Shown here one piece after another: positions 24,834 through 33,715 of a DNA stretch of 64,000 nucleotides. The notes under the pieces were generated by a model. It ran no database searches. It was given only the letters and a program-made list of their open reading frames with translations, and had not been told where the DNA came from. The stretch is taken from NCBI RefSeq assembly GCF_024362365.1, contig NZ_CP101464.1, positions 124,001-188,000 on the forward strand. The letters run 5' to 3'. Source of the DNA: Janibacter sp. CX7 (lineage in GTDB: Bacteria; Actinomycetota; Actinomycetes; Actinomycetales; Dermatophilaceae). A program made the position numbers and the translations under genes. The number at the start of each line of letters is the position of its first letter. The first letter of the stretch is position 1.

Positions 24834-25694
24834 CTACTTGAGGAACTTGCTCGTCCGCCGGTCGGCGAGCGGCTTGCCGCCGGTCTGACAGGTGGCGCAG
24901 TACTGCAGCGACCGGTCGGCGAAGCTCACCTCGCGCACGACGTCACCGCACACGGGGCAGGCCTCGCCAGTGCGTCCGTGGACCCGCATCCCGGCCCGCT
25001 TGGCGTCCTTGAGTTCCTTCGCCGGCTTGCCCGAGGCAGCCGCGACGGCGTCGGTCAGGGTCGAGCGCAGGGCCTGGTAGAGCGTGTCCACCTGCTCGTC
25101 GGTCAGGGTCGACGCCTTGGCGAAGGGAGACAGCTTTGCCACGTGCAGGACCTCGTCGGAGTAGGCATTGCCCACCCCCGCGATGACCGACTGGTCGCGC
25201 AGCACGCCCTTGATCTGGGCGGAGCGGCCGGCGAGCAGCTCGCCGAAGGCCTCGCGGGTGAAGTCGTCGGTGAGCGGGTCGGGTCCCAAGCTCGCGATGC
25301 CCGGCACGGCCTGCACGTCGCGCACGAGGTAGGCGGCGAGGCTCTTCTTCGTGCCGGCCTCGGTGACGTCGAAGCCCGAGCCGTCGACGAGCCGCACCCG
25401 CAGCGCGATGGGTGACTTGCCGGGCCGCAGCACGGTGCGCGGCAACTCCTCGGACCAGCGGACCCAGCCGGCGCGGGCGAGGTGCAGCACGAGGTGGATG
25501 CCGTCGCAGTCGATGTCGATCCACTTGCCGTGGCGGGTCACCCCGTCGACGGGCGCGCCGGCGAGGGCCTGCGGTGGCGGGTCGAAGGTCTTGAGCACGG
25601 AGAAGGACGCGAGCTCCAGCGACTCGACCGCCAGCCCGGCCATCCGCTCGCCGAGGAAGTCGACGAGCCCTTGGACCTCCGGCAGTTCAGGCAC
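24834..25694 (-). CDS. Fpg/Nei family DNA glycosylase (AP lyase)
   Basis: A 286-residue DNA repair enzyme. After the start comes Pro2, the catalytic nucleophile, and Glu3 (PELPEV). Lys57 in RHGKWI is the usual beta-lyase lysine. The H2TH helix is IAGVGNAYSDEVL (171-183). The C-terminal zinc finger is complete, with Cys246, 249, 266 and 269. It removes oxidised bases and cuts the abasic site. The GTG start at 25694 is fixed by the need for Pro2; longer frames upstream overlap the APP1-type gene. Its first codons overlap that gene's end by 8 bp. Confidence 0.92.
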   Translation of the reverse strand: MPELPEVQGLVDFLGERMAGLAVESLELASFSVLKTFDPPPQALAGAPVDGVTRHGKWIDIDCDGIHLVLHLARAGWVRWSEELPRTVLRPGKSPIALRVRLVDGSGFDVTEAGTKKSLAAYLVRDVQAVPGIASLGPDPLTDDFTREAFGELLAGRSAQIKGVLRDQSVIAGVGNAYSDEVLHVAKLSPFAKASTLTDEQVDTLYQALRSTLTDAVAAASGKPAKELKDAKRAGMRVHGRTGEACPVCGDVVREVSFADRSLQYCATCQTGGKPLADRRTSKFLK

Positions 25695-26754
25695 CGGCCC
25701 GCTCCGTCCCGAGGGCCTCGCGCATCTGCTCGAGCATCGTCCAGCCGTCGTTGGCTCGGCAGATCGGCAGCTCGACGCCGACGTGCTGCTCGAAGTCGTC
25801 GGTCGAGATCGGGGTGAAGTGGCTGAGCAGCTGCTCCGTCGTCGACAGCACACGGATCCCGATGGCGCGCACCCGCTCGGGCAGCTGCTCGGCGAACTCG
25901 CCGTAGAGGCTCGGGTCGTGCTGGCCGTCGTCGCCGATGAGCACCCAGCGCACCTCGGGCAGCTCCCGCGCGAGCCGGTGCAGCGCGGCGCGCTTGTGGT
26001 CCTGCCCGGAGCGGAACCAGCCGGTGTTCGTCGGCCCCCAGTCGGTCATGAGCATCGGTCCGAGCGGGTAGCCGGCGCGGCGCAGGAAGCGGGTGAGGGC
26101 GGGCACGAGGTTCCACGCGCCGGTCGAGACGTAGACGATCGGCGCGCCCGGGTGCTCGGCGAGCAGCTCGCGGTACATCGTCGCCATGCCGGGCACGGCG
26201 CGGCGGGTGCCCTCGTGGCGGAAGAAGGTGTTCCACGCCGCGATGAAGGGTCGCGGCATCGTCGTCGTGATGATCGTGTCGTCGATGTCGGAGACGATGC
26301 CGAAGGTCTCGCCCGGCGCGACGACGAAGACCGCCGCCGTCGTGTCCGCCGCGCGCGGCGAGGAGATGCTCAGGTCGTGCCAGCCGGGCTCGAGCCCGTG
26401 GTCCGTGATCGTCAGGTCGAGCAGCCCGGAGCGGTCGACCCGGGTGCGGAACTCGCGCTCGCCGATCGTCACGGTGACCGGCTCACCCGCCGCCGGGGTG
26501 GTGAAGAAGACGCGCCACCCCCTTCGCTCGTTGTCGGCGGTGCGCAGCTCCAGCCACGTGGCGCGGGCGTCGGCGGCGGCCGGGGCGTAGGGGCGTCGGG
26601 TCATGAGGACCCGGCCGAGGACGCGGATGCGGTCGGTGCTGCCGTAGCCGGTGTGGGCGAGCACGCGGGTGCCCCAGCCCCGGCGGCGCATGGCACCGGC
26701 CACCTGGCGGTTCCAGGCGTCCTCGAAGATCGCGGCTGCGTGCGGTCGCGGCAT
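25687..26754 (-). CDS. APP1-type phosphatidate phosphatase domain protein (DUF2183)
   Basis: A 355-residue protein. The C-terminal half carries the HAD-like DxDxT motif as DIDDT at 156-160 (VSDIDDTIITTTM), followed by VYVSTGAWN, which holds the motif II Ser/Thr, and WVLIGDDGQHD, motif III/IV. This is the APP1 catalytic block of fungal and bacterial phosphatidate phosphatases. The N-terminal half is a beta-rich region (TVTIGEREFRTRVD). It may dephosphorylate phosphatidate or a related substrate; location is probably cytoplasmic or peripheral. TAGGCT lies 7 nt before the ATG, so the mRNA may be leaderless. It probably co-transcribes with the glycosylase gene. Confidence 0.83.
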   Translation of the reverse strand: MPRPHAAAIFEDAWNRQVAGAMRRRGWGTRVLAHTGYGSTDRIRVLGRVLMTRRPYAPAAADARATWLELRTADNERRGWRVFFTTPAAGEPVTVTIGEREFRTRVDRSGLLDLTITDHGLEPGWHDLSISSPRAADTTAAVFVVAPGETFGIVSDIDDTIITTTMPRPFIAAWNTFFRHEGTRRAVPGMATMYRELLAEHPGAPIVYVSTGAWNLVPALTRFLRRAGYPLGPMLMTDWGPTNTGWFRSGQDHKRAALHRLARELPEVRWVLIGDDGQHDPSLYGEFAEQLPERVRAIGIRVLSTTEQLLSHFTPISTDDFEQHVGVELPICRANDGWTMLEQMREALGTERAGA

Positions 26755-26761
26755 GTGGCCG

Positions 26762-26767
26762 AGCCTA
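26762..26767 (-). promoter_or_regulatory. -10 hexamer TAGGCT upstream of the APP1-type gene
   Basis: On the minus strand TAGGCT ends 7 nt before the ATG at 26754, with no ribosome site between. Confidence 0.5.
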
Positions 26768-26843
26768 GTGGTCGGTCGGCGACGATCGTCGCCGCACCGG
26801 GGCCTCTCTGGCAGAGTGACGCCCGGCGAAGGGAGTGCACGCG

Positions 26844-28136
26844 GTGGCTGTGCAGGTGGCGGGGGACGAGGTGGTGGACCTCGTGACGATGGGGTGCGCG
26901 TGGACCCTCGACCTGTCGGCGCTGCCCGCGGCTGCCGCCGCCGAGATGCGCGCCCGCTGGGGGCGCTGCGCCGAGCTCGCGGCCGACCCGACGACCTTGC
27001 TCCTCGACGACCAGCCGCAGATGCTGCGCGTCGGGCTGGCCGGCGACGGGACGGGAGCCACGGTCGTCGCCAGTGACCTCGAGCGCCTGCCCTATGTCCT
27101 CTCGCGGGAGATCACCCGGCTCGGCCTGACCCGGCTGCGGGGCCGCGTGACCCTGCTGCACGCCGCGGCGCTCGCCGACCCCGACGGGCGCGCGGTCGTG
27201 CTCGTCGCCCCCTCCGGAGGGGGCAAGTCGACGGCCACGCGGGTCCTCGGGGAGCGGCTGGGCTATGTCACCGACGAGTCGGTCGTGCTGCTCGCCGACG
27301 GGCGGATCGCGCCGCACCCCAAGCCCCCTTCGCTCGTCATCGACCCGGCCGACCGGTGGCACAAGGCGGAGCCGTCGCCGGACGAGTCGGGTCTGGGCCC
27401 GACCCCGCCCTCGCCCACGATCGCCGCCCTGCTCACCCTCGCCCGCGACCCCGCGGTGACCTCCTCGCGGATCGAGCCCGTCGGGCTCGTCGACCAGCTG
27501 CTCGCCGTGCTCCCGGAGACCTCGTCGACGTGGTGGCTCGACGACGGCCTCGACCGCCTCGCCCGCGCCGTGACCGCCGGCGGCGCCCCCGCCCGGCTCG
27601 TCTACGCCGAGGTCGACACCTGCCACGAGCTCGTCGCCGAGCACCTGGCGCAGGCCGCTCCCGTCGAGCCGACCTGGGAGCACCTGCCCCCGCGCCCGCA
27701 GGAGCGCCTGCCCCGCGACGAGGTGCCTCCGACCGCCCCCAGAACGTCGCAGGACCCTAGGGTTTTGCGCAGTTCGGACGACAGAACGTCGCAAAACCCT
27801 AGGGATTTGCGCAGTTTGGACGACGGGGAGTCCCCGGCGCCCCGGGATATGGAGTTGCCCCGGGACCTGGAGCCGGAGGGGGCGGCCAGGGTCGTCCGGG
27901 CGCCGTGGTCGGACGCGATCGCCTGCGACGGCGAGGTGCTCGTGCTCGCCGGGGCACGCCCCCTTCGTCTGGCCGGTCCGGGAGCCGTGGTCTGGCGGGC
28001 GGCGCGCGAGCCGGTCACCGTCGCCGAGCTCACCACCACCGTCGTCGCGGAGCTCGGCGACCACCCCGAGGCCGAGCAGATCGTGGCCGCGGCGGTGGCC
28101 GACCTGGTCGACCACGGGGCGCTCCGCCGGGCCTGA
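26844..28136 (+). CDS. HPr kinase-like P-loop protein with C-terminal PqqD-like domain
   Basis: A 430-residue protein. The P-loop APSGGGKST at 122-130 and its setting (LTLLHAAAL-type strand before, YVTDESVVLL after) are those of HprK-like ATPases that occur with peptide-modification and radical-SAM genes. The last 60 residues (LAGPGAVVWRAAREP, then AAAVADLVDHGAL) look like a PqqD domain, which binds precursor peptides. Between them, residues 300-327 are two tandem 14-residue units encoded by an in-frame copy pair of the CCCTAGGG palindrome. No precursor peptide or modifying enzyme is nearby. GAAGGGAG lies 8 nt before the chosen GTG; two other GTG codons are possible starts. Confidence 0.75.
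   Translation: MAVQVAGDEVVDLVTMGCAWTLDLSALPAAAAAEMRARWGRCAELAADPTTLLLDDQPQMLRVGLAGDGTGATVVASDLERLPYVLSREITRLGLTRLRGRVTLLHAAALADPDGRAVVLVAPSGGGKSTATRVLGERLGYVTDESVVLLADGRIAPHPKPPSLVIDPADRWHKAEPSPDESGLGPTPPSPTIAALLTLARDPAVTSSRIEPVGLVDQLLAVLPETSSTWWLDDGLDRLARAVTAGGAPARLVYAEVDTCHELVAEHLAQAAPVEPTWEHLPPRPQERLPRDEVPPTAPRTSQDPRVLRSSDDRTSQNPRDLRSLDDGESPAPRDMELPRDLEPEGAARVVRAPWSDAIACDGEVLVLAGARPLRLAGPGAVVWRAAREPVTVAELTTTVVAELGDHPEAEQIVAAAVADLVDHGALRRA
27741..27824 (+). repeat. Two in-frame 42-bp tandem copies of the CCCTAGGG palindrome inside a gene
   Basis: Copies at 27741-27782 and 27783-27824 are exactly 42 bp (14 codons) each and abut. Both begin AGAACGTCGC, contain ACCCTAGGG at the centre, and end GACGAC. 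They encode R-T-S-Q-(D/N)-P-R-(V/D)-L-R-S-(S/L)-D-D. Left and right arms are partly self-complementary (GTCGCA.../...TTGCGCAGTT), like the intergenic members. The copies sit in the linker between the HprK-like and PqqD-like domains. Confidence 0.85.
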
Positions 28137-28156
28137 CCGGCCTCGGCCGCGGGCGT

Positions 28157-28162
28157 TACGGT
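28157..28162 (+). promoter_or_regulatory. -10 hexamer TACGGT, leaderless start
   Basis: TACGGT ends 6 nt before the ATG at 28169. It could also serve as a promoter inside the tail of the upstream transcript. Confidence 0.5.
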
Positions 28163-28168
28163 GAGGAC

Positions 28169-28486
28169 ATGATCTTCATCGTCGTGAAGTACCGCACCAA
28201 GCCCGAGTACACCGAGCAGTGGCCGCAGCTCGTCCGCGAGTTCACCGAGGCGACGCGCGCCGAGCCGGGCAACATCTTCTTCGAGTGGAGCAAGAGCATC
28301 GAGGCCGAGGACGAGTGGGTCCTCGTCGAGGCCTTCCAGGACGACGCCGGCGAGGCGCACGTGACGAGCGACCACTTCGCCAAGGGCCTGGAGGCCATGC
28401 GCCCGGCCCTCGCCGAGACGCCCAAGATCGTCAGCCGCACCGTCGAGGGCTCCGGCTGGGACGAGATGGGCGAGCTGCAGGTCTGA
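28169..28486 (+). CDS. Antibiotic biosynthesis monooxygenase (putative quinol monooxygenase) family protein
   Basis: A 105-residue ABM-domain protein, a dimeric ferredoxin-like alpha/beta fold. It opens MIFIVVKYRTKPEYTEQWPQL, then GNIFFEWSKSIEAEDEWVLVEAF, then HVTSDHFAKGLEAM, with the conserved His pair of this family around residues 70-75. Members act as cofactor-less monooxygenases or heme-degrading proteins, or have unknown roles. The ATG at 28169 is the natural start; a longer frame upstream reads across the previous gene. A very strong hairpin follows. Confidence 0.83.
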   Translation: MIFIVVKYRTKPEYTEQWPQLVREFTEATRAEPGNIFFEWSKSIEAEDEWVLVEAFQDDAGEAHVTSDHFAKGLEAMRPALAETPKIVSRTVEGSGWDEMGELQV

Positions 28487-28495
28487 CCGAGCACG

Positions 28496-28542
28496 CGAAG
28501 GGAGCGCCCGTCACCTCGTGCAGGTGACGGGCGCTCCCTTCG
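28496..28542 (+). terminator. Perfect 21-bp hairpin with CGAAGGGA/TCCCTTCG ends
   Basis: Arms 28496-28516 and 28522-28542 are exact inverse complements around a 5-nt loop (CGTGC). It follows the monooxygenase-like gene by 10 nt and lies before the convergent arsC-like gene, so it should stop transcription in both directions. Confidence 0.85.
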
Positions 28543-28571
28543 TCATGTGGGTCGTGGTGCGAGACCGACCG

Positions 28572-28928
28572 TCAGCCCTCGACGAAGGGCGCGACCCGGT
28601 CCTTGGGCCGGCCGATGATCGCCCGGTCGCCCTTGACGACCACCGGGCGCTGCATGAGGCGCGGGTGCTCGACGAGGACGGCGACGACCTGGTCGACCGT
28701 CGCGACGTCGGCGTCGGTCAGGCCCTGGTCCTTGAAGAAGGAGTCGCGGCGCACGAGGTCGGTCGGCTCGTCCTCGAGCTTGCCGATGAGCTCGCGCAGC
28801 GCGGCCTCGTCGAGGGGCTGCTTGAGGTACTGGTGCACCTCGGCATCCACCCCGGCGCCCTCGATCGTCTCGACGGCGGCGCGGGAGGTCGAGCACTTCG
28901 GGTTGTGCAGCACGGTGACATCGCTCAT
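28572..28928 (-). CDS. arsC: Arsenate reductase (ArsC/Spx thioredoxin-fold family)
   Basis: A 118-residue protein of the glutaredoxin-linked ArsC branch. The catalytic Cys12 lies in NPKCSTSR, followed by the ArsC-typical Arg pattern (RPVVVKGDRAIIGRP near residues 94-108) and LMQRP. The enzyme reduces arsenate to arsenite with a thiol partner; some relatives are Spx-like regulators. TAGGTT 6 nt upstream suggests a leaderless message. No other ars genes are seen nearby, though the next gene downstream is a BASS-family transporter, the same family as some arsenite carriers. Confidence 0.88.
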   Translation of the reverse strand: MSDVTVLHNPKCSTSRAAVETIEGAGVDAEVHQYLKQPLDEAALRELIGKLEDEPTDLVRRDSFFKDQGLTDADVATVDQVVAVLVEHPRLMQRPVVVKGDRAIIGRPKDRVAPFVEG

Positions 28929-28934
28929 GGGGTC

Positions 28935-28940
28935 AACCTA
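28935..28940 (-). promoter_or_regulatory. -10 hexamer TAGGTT, leaderless start of arsC-like gene
   Basis: On the minus strand TAGGTT ends 6 nt before the ATG at 28928. Confidence 0.5.
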
Positions 28941-29816
28941 GACGGCCGGGACGACAGCCCGCTCGGGCATGCGGTTGAGGGCGATGCCGAAGGCGAAGCC
29001 GAAGATGTTCATGACGATCGAGTAGACGGCGGCGGGGATGGCGATCTCGGTGCTGCCCATGACGCTCAGGGCGAGGGTCATCGCGAGCGTCGTGTTGTGG
29101 ATGCCGACCTCGAAGGCGGTGGCCACGCCCTGCGGACGGCTCAGCCGCAGCAGTCGGGCGACGACATAGCCCAGCGTGAGGGAGAGTCCGCACAGCAGCG
29201 CGACGACCACGCCTGCGGACTGCGCGTAGTCGACGACGTTGTCCCGCTCGGCGACGATCGCGCCGATGGCGACGAGCACGAGGAAGACGATGGCGAAGAT
29301 GCGGATCGGTCGCTCAGCGCGCTCCGCGATCGTGGGCCGCGCCGAGCGGATCCACATGCCGATGGCGACCGGGACGAGCACGACGGCGACGACGCTGGCG
29401 AACTTGCCGAGCTGCACACCCACCCCTTCGCTGCCCGCGTCGAAGTGGTTGACCGCCCACCCCGTGATGAGGGGGAGGGTGACGATGCACAGGATCGAGT
29501 TGAGCGCCGTCAGCGTGATGTTGAGCGCGACGTCGCCGCGGAAGAGGTAGCTGAACATGCCGGCCGTCGTCCCGCCCGGGGCCGCGGCCAGGAGCATGAC
29601 ACCGACGGCGAGCAGCGGGTCGAGGTCGAAGAGCCGGATGAGCCCGTAGGCGAGCACGGGCAGGAAGAGCATCTGCAGCCCCAAGGCCACGACGACCGCT
29701 CGCGGGGCCTCCCGCACCCGGGTGAAGTCGGCCCGGGTGAGCGACAGCCCGAGTCCGAGCATGACGATGCCGATGGCGATGGGGAGCCCGATGGTCAGGG
29801 CCGGCGACTGGTCCAT
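28938..29816 (-). CDS. Bile acid:sodium symporter (BASS) family protein
   Basis: A 292-residue membrane protein with about nine to ten hydrophobic segments. The family blocks are visible: AAPGGTTAGMFSYLFRGDVALN with the conserved Pro-Gly-Gly and Asn, and EVGIHNTTLAMTLAL, which carries the E-x-G-x-x-N sodium-binding signature. It should import or export an organic anion with Na+. The ATG lies 6 nt after TAACCT. Bile acids are not a likely natural substrate; the family also carries keto acids and arsenite. The arsC-like gene is directly downstream on the same strand, 9 nt away. Confidence 0.85.
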   Translation of the reverse strand: MDQSPALTIGLPIAIGIVMLGLGLSLTRADFTRVREAPRAVVVALGLQMLFLPVLAYGLIRLFDLDPLLAVGVMLLAAAPGGTTAGMFSYLFRGDVALNITLTALNSILCIVTLPLITGWAVNHFDAGSEGVGVQLGKFASVVAVVLVPVAIGMWIRSARPTIAERAERPIRIFAIVFLVLVAIGAIVAERDNVVDYAQSAGVVVALLCGLSLTLGYVVARLLRLSRPQGVATAFEVGIHNTTLAMTLALSVMGSTEIAIPAAVYSIVMNIFGFAFGIALNRMPERAVVPAV

Positions 29817-29822
29817 GACGAG

Positions 29823-29828
29823 AGGTTA
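29823..29828 (-). promoter_or_regulatory. -10 hexamer TAACCT, leaderless start of the BASS gene
   Basis: On the minus strand TAACCT ends 6 nt before the ATG at 29816. Confidence 0.5.
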
Positions 29829-29832
29829 CCCG

Positions 29833-30746
29833 TCAGTAGTCGTAGTCCACCACCACTGCCGCGTGGTCGCTCACCCGCTCCGGACCGCTCGCCGGGCGGT
29901 CCGTGCCGGCGGTGATCGCGCGCTTCGCCAGGCCGGGGGTGGCGAGGTGGTAGTCGATCCGCCAGCCGGTGTCGCGCTCGAAGGCGCCGCCCATCCACGA
30001 CCACCAGGACATCGGGCCGGTCGTGTCGGGGTGCGTGCGCCGCACGACGTCGACGAGGGTGCGCGGCGAGACGATCGAGTCGAACCACTCGCGCTCCTCG
30101 GGCAGGAAGCCCTCGGACTTCTGGTTGGAGCGCCAGTTGGTGACGTCGAGCTGCGTGTGCGCGACGTTGAGGTCGCCGAGCAGGAGGAACTCGCGCCCAG
30201 CCGCCCGTGCCGCCTTGCGGGAGCGGTCGAGCTGGCGGGCGAAGGAGGCGAGGAAGCCCATCTTGCGCTCGTACTTCGCCCCACCGTCGGGCGCCTCGCG
30301 CCCGCCGGGCTTCTGCAGGTGGGCCGGCAGCCCTCCCTTCGGCAGGTACAACGAGGCCACGGTGAGCGGCTGGTCTGCGAGGTCCACCTCGACGTACCTC
30401 CCCTCGGAGGCGAAGGGGGACAACCCGCGCGCCATCGTGCCCGGCGGGGACGGCTCGGTGTGCACGTGCTCCTCGCCGGGGGCACGCATGAGGACCTCGC
30501 CGTCCCAGGTGCGCACGGCCGCGGGACGGGTGCGGGTGAGCACGGCGACGCCGTTGCGGCCGGCGATCTGGCCCGGCTCGTAGGTCAGGTGGTGGTCACC
30601 GAAGACGCCGGAGGGCAGCTGGCCGGGCGGGCAGCGGACCTCTTGGAGCGCGACGACATCGGGCTCGCGCTCGGCGAGCCATGCCTCGAAGCCCCGCCGC
30701 TGCGCCGCCCGGATGCCGTTGACGTTGAAGGTGGCGACGCGCAGGG

Positions 30747-30750
<4 letters not shown>
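29833..30750 (-). CDS. xthA: Exodeoxyribonuclease III (AP endonuclease, XthA family)
   Basis: A 305-residue ExoIII/Ape-like nuclease: opening RVATFNVNGIRAA with the metal-coordinating Asn, LQEVRCP with the catalytic Glu, FLLLGDLNVAH with Asp and Asn, RIDYHLATPGL, and the terminal SDHAAVVVDYDY with the catalytic Asp-His. It cuts AP sites and acts 3' to 5' on DNA. The GTG start overlaps the stop of the upstream acetyltransferase gene by 4 nt (GTGA). Longer frames run through that gene and are rejected. Confidence 0.93.
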
Positions 30751-32524
<1,774 letters not shown>

Positions 32525-32553
32525 TCCCGCTCCTCCACCACCTCCACCACAAA

Positions 32554-32588
32554 CTGTGGCTGGCCACACCTCGAGTGGTCAGCCACAG
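32554..32588 (+). terminator. 14-bp hairpin downstream of glutamate dehydrogenase
   Basis: CTGTGGCTGGCCAC (32554-32567) pairs with GTGGTCAGCCACAG (32575-32588) with a single mismatch, loop of 7 nt. It lies 30 nt after the gdhA stop and in front of the convergent gene at 32651. A third GAGCTGTGGCTGG unit follows at about 32610. Confidence 0.6.
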
Positions 32589-32650
32589 CTCGTGGTGCAG
32601 CCGGCGATACGAGCTGTGGCTGGCTGTTCGCGCATGGACGGGCTTGCGGC

Positions 32651-32911
32651 TCACGTGCACCCGCAGGAGTCACAGCAGTCATGGTCCTCGAGGTGCACCA
32701 GATCGAAGGGGGTCCCGAGACACAGCCGGACCATCCCCGCGGCATGGATGCTCGTGCAGATCTCGAAGCCCCCGCTCTCGTGGAGGCGCAGCAGTTCCGT
32801 CGCCGTGAGCATGGCACTCGCCTCGAGCGGGCTGAGCTCGGGTGAGTAGAGGCGGGCGCGCAGTTTCGTGAGCTCGGCGGTGTGGTCAGGGCGCTGGGTG
32901 TGTCGGGTCAT
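32651..32911 (-). CDS. Small hypothetical protein with Cys-rich C-terminus
   Basis: An 86-residue frame with no family I recognise. It ends HDCCDSCGCT, four Cys in eight residues, an arrangement suited to metal binding or a labile Fe-S or copper site. The middle (LSPLEASAMLTATELLRLHESGGF) is predicted helical. GGTGGCGGA precedes the ATG. It lies between gdhA, convergent, and the unknown gene at 32943. Coding third positions look reasonable, but expression is not proved. Confidence 0.55.
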   Translation of the reverse strand: MTRHTQRPDHTAELTKLRARLYSPELSPLEASAMLTATELLRLHESGGFEICTSIHAAGMVRLCLGTPFDLVHLEDHDCCDSCGCT

Positions 32912-32942
32912 TCCGCCACCCTGAGCTGCGCCGAAGGGGGTG

Positions 32943-33530
32943 TCAGCTCCCGCCGTCGGGTCGTAGCTGACCTGCAGCTTCCAAACTCAGCCAGCCGTAT
33001 CCGAAGACGTGGGCCGACAGGACATCGACCTCTCGCCGTGGCGTGCCGAAGAAGGCTCCGATCCGGTTCAGGACGCGCGGGTAGGGCTTCTCCCGGCCCC
33101 CGCCGGTCCGGGTCCAATTGGAGTTGGGCACGACGAGGAAGAGGTGCTGCACGTCCTGCGCGATGTGCGCCTTCCACATGTCCTTGAGGTCGTGGTTGTT
33201 GTTGAGAGTGCCACCACGCTCGACCTCGGCCATGACCCCGCGACCGGGTGACAGTGAGTAGACGAAATCGGGCCGGGCGTGAGTGACGATCCCATCCTGC
33301 CGAGTGAGCACGACCTCCTGCGCGAAGCCCAACTCGTCCGTGAGGATCTCCGCGACAATGTCCTGGATGTCCTTGCTCGGCGCATTGACGACGTGCGCCT
33401 GATTGATGGCGGCCTCGCGCTCGGCGAGCTCGTCGCGCAGGTGGTCGGCGAGCATGGCGACGGGCTCGACCTCACGACGCTCGTCGTCGTCCAAGCTGCT
33501 GCGCGCGAAGGAGCGCATCTCGATCGGCAT
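32943..33530 (-). CDS. Hypothetical protein, possible PD-(D/E)xK-like fold
   Basis: A 195-residue protein with no secure family match. The N-terminal 45 residues are helical and charged. The core reads HARPDFVYSLSPGRGVMAEVERG with Asp88 and, 13 residues on, Glu102-x-Glu104. The spacing is like a PD-(D/E)xK nuclease core in which the Lys is replaced, and the strand HLFLVVPNSN follows at a suitable distance. This is a weak structural guess. The start ATG 33530 (MPIEMRSF) is preferred; an upstream GTG at 33563 is possible. No partner methylase or target gene is adjacent. Confidence 0.5.
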   Translation of the reverse strand: MPIEMRSFARSSLDDDERREVEPVAMLADHLRDELAEREAAINQAHVVNAPSKDIQDIVAEILTDELGFAQEVVLTRQDGIVTHARPDFVYSLSPGRGVMAEVERGGTLNNNHDLKDMWKAHIAQDVQHLFLVVPNSNWTRTGGGREKPYPRVLNRIGAFFGTPRREVDVLSAHVFGYGWLSLEAAGQLRPDGGS

Positions 33531-33588
33531 GTCCGCAGCTTGGCAGCTGCCGACGACACCCACGGTCGGGCGCCACCCCCTTCGCCGC

Positions 33589-33594
33589 TACACT
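33589..33594 (+). promoter_or_regulatory. -10 hexamer TACACT for the DEAD-box helicase gene
   Basis: TACACT would place transcription start near 33600-33602, about 115 nt upstream of the ATG at 33716. The transcript then begins inside the hairpin at 33599-33639. Confidence 0.45.
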
Positions 33595-33598
33595 CGAC

Positions 33599-33639
33599 GA
33601 AGCAGCCGTTCAGTTCTGCAGCGAGCTGCTTCTCCTTTT
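33599..33639 (+). promoter_or_regulatory. Hairpin plus U-run at the 5' end of the helicase mRNA
   Basis: GAAGCAGC (33599-33606) pairs with GCTGCTTC (33625-33632), enclosing 18 nt that include a short CTGCAG palindrome, and is followed at once by TCCTTTT. It looks like an intrinsic terminator or attenuator placed just after the probable transcription start. The region is less GC-rich than its surroundings. Confidence 0.5.
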
Positions 33640-33715
33640 GCAACGATGCCATCGCGCCGCGAGCGTCCCCTGCCCAGCAGCAGGCATGACCCGCGCCGGG
33701 CAGAACCGAAGCATC

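Noticed and set aside
27741-27824. Tandem repeat as a possible CRISPR array
   Set aside because: Only two copies that abut without spacers, and they are translated in frame.
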